From: Anaerolineales bacterium
GTDB taxonomy: Bacteria > Chloroflexota > Anaerolineae > Anaerolineales > Villigracilaceae
DNA: 52,293 bases
Reading direction: 5' to 3'
Assembly: GCA_017882125.1 (NCBI GenBank)
Contig: JADGQC010000002.1
Location: forward strand, 1 to 52,293
In this document: positions 51,675-52,293 of the stretch, piece by piece
Numbering within the stretch: the first letter of the stretch is position 1
Layout: each line of letters starts with the position of its first letter
The notes under the pieces: model-generated
Databases searched by the model: none
What the model saw: the letters and a program-made list of their open reading frames with translations, nothing else
Told to the model about the DNA's origin: nothing
Made by a program: the position numbers and the translations under genes

Positions 51675-52293
51675 TTATTTCAGTGATTTCAATGCCTCGC
51701 CCAGGCGGGCAATTTCGTCGAGGGTGTTGTAGTGGACGGCGCCGACGCGCACCATCCCGCCGGTCTCTTCGACGCCCAGGCGCTCGGTGACCGCCAGGGC
51801 GTAATAGTTGCCGTCCCAGACATAGAAGCCTTTGGACGCCAGGAACTCGGCGATGAGATGCGGGTTCTTGCCTGCCATGTTGAACGAAAAGGTCGGGACG
51901 CGCTGGTCCAGCTTTTGCGGATCGGTCTGACCGTAAATGCGCAGGCCCGGCACCTGTTTCAGGGTGGATAAGAGGGCGCGGCTAAGCTCAAACTCGTGGG
52001 CGCGCAGAGCCGTGAGGGCCTTCTTGAGCTCCAGGCGCCGGCCCTGGTAACCGCGGGGGCTCAACCCTTCCTCCTGTTCCGAACCAAAGGTTTTACCGAG
52101 CCACTCAAAATATTCGAGGGCGCCCAGCACCCCGGCGATGCCTTCATGGTTCTGGGTGCCGGTCTCGAACTTGCCGGGCAGGGAATTGGTGGCAGGGCGG
52201 ACCTTGTAGGCTTTGAGTTCCTTGAGCAGGTCGTAGCGACCGTAGAGGATACCGGCATGGGGGCCGAAAAACTTATAGGAAGAACAAACCAGG
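51675..52293 (-). CDS. cysteine desulfurase-like class V aminotransferase (5' end outside window)
   Basis: Minus-strand frame open to the window edge: CSSYKFFGPHAGILYGRYDLLKELKAYKVRPATNSLPGKFETGTQNHEGIAGVLGALEY; likely PLP Lys in SSYKFFGPH. Confidence 0.88.
   Translation of the reverse strand, partial: LVCSSYKFFGPHAGILYGRYDLLKELKAYKVRPATNSLPGKFETGTQNHEGIAGVLGALEYFEWLGKTFGSEQEEGLSPRGYQGRRLELKKALTALRAHEFELSRALLSTLKQVPGLRIYGQTDPQKLDQRVPTFSFNMAGKNPHLIAEFLASKGFYVWDGNYYALAVTERLGVEETGGMVRVGAVHYNTLDEIARLGEALKSLK

Noticed and set aside
1-52293. CRISPR array or cas genes
   Set aside because: No regularly spaced direct repeats and no Cas-like proteins were seen.
1-52293. Integron integrase or intact transposase
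   Set aside because: Only the truncated RAYT fragment is visible; no tyrosine recombinase motif was noticed in any ORF.

Overview
Read from sequence alone, this window looks like a moderately GC-rich chromosomal segment from a Chloroflexota (Anaerolineae-like) bacterium. Both ends cut coding genes: an M14 peptidase on the left and a cysteine desulfurase-like protein on the right. Main blocks: (1) 1.4-4.8 kb: small accessory genes with a three-copy interspersed repeat. One copy has integron attC-like core and L boxes, and a truncated REP-associated tyrosine transposase lies next to the third copy. (2) 5-12.4 kb: FtsK/SpoIIIE translocase, glutamate dehydrogenase with a structured leader, a DUF389-like membrane protein, and a phosphohexomutase. 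(3) 12.5-21 kb, minus strand: a tightly coupled operon combining a MutL-like actin-fold ATPase, a DUF6754-like protein, several membrane proteins, an 873-aa zinc-ribbon protein with about 13 P-x-W-[LI]-like motifs, and an LPxTG-like protein. (4) 21-29 kb: prs, bacterioferritin, fpg, a bacterial Elp3 divergent from a Trm9/ALKBH8-like methyltransferase, AMP nucleosidase, and a DDAH-like hydrolase. (5) 29-43.4 kb: a Ser/Thr kinase, tRNA-Arg(CCT), and a type VII secretion-like operon. The operon has a three-ATPase EssC/EccC, a YukD-FHA-FHA fusion, a membrane pseudokinase that may be the EssB counterpart, five small WXG100/ESX-like proteins, and a VWA-TM-FHA protein. (6) 43.9-49.7 kb: a VOC gene interrupted by an in-frame TAG, and an arsenic/thiol operon (ArsR, GcvH-like, two DGC-type Zn proteins, OsmC, Trx, ArsC, ACR3) with a leftover C-terminal gene stub. 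(7) a CASTOR/POLLUX-type channel. The most interesting candidates are the rearranged T7SS-like locus with phospho-signalling parts, the Elp3/Trm9-like pair, the MutL/DUF6754 operon, the GcvH/DGC/arsenic operon, and the attC-like cassette region. Family names come from recognised motifs; no database search was run.
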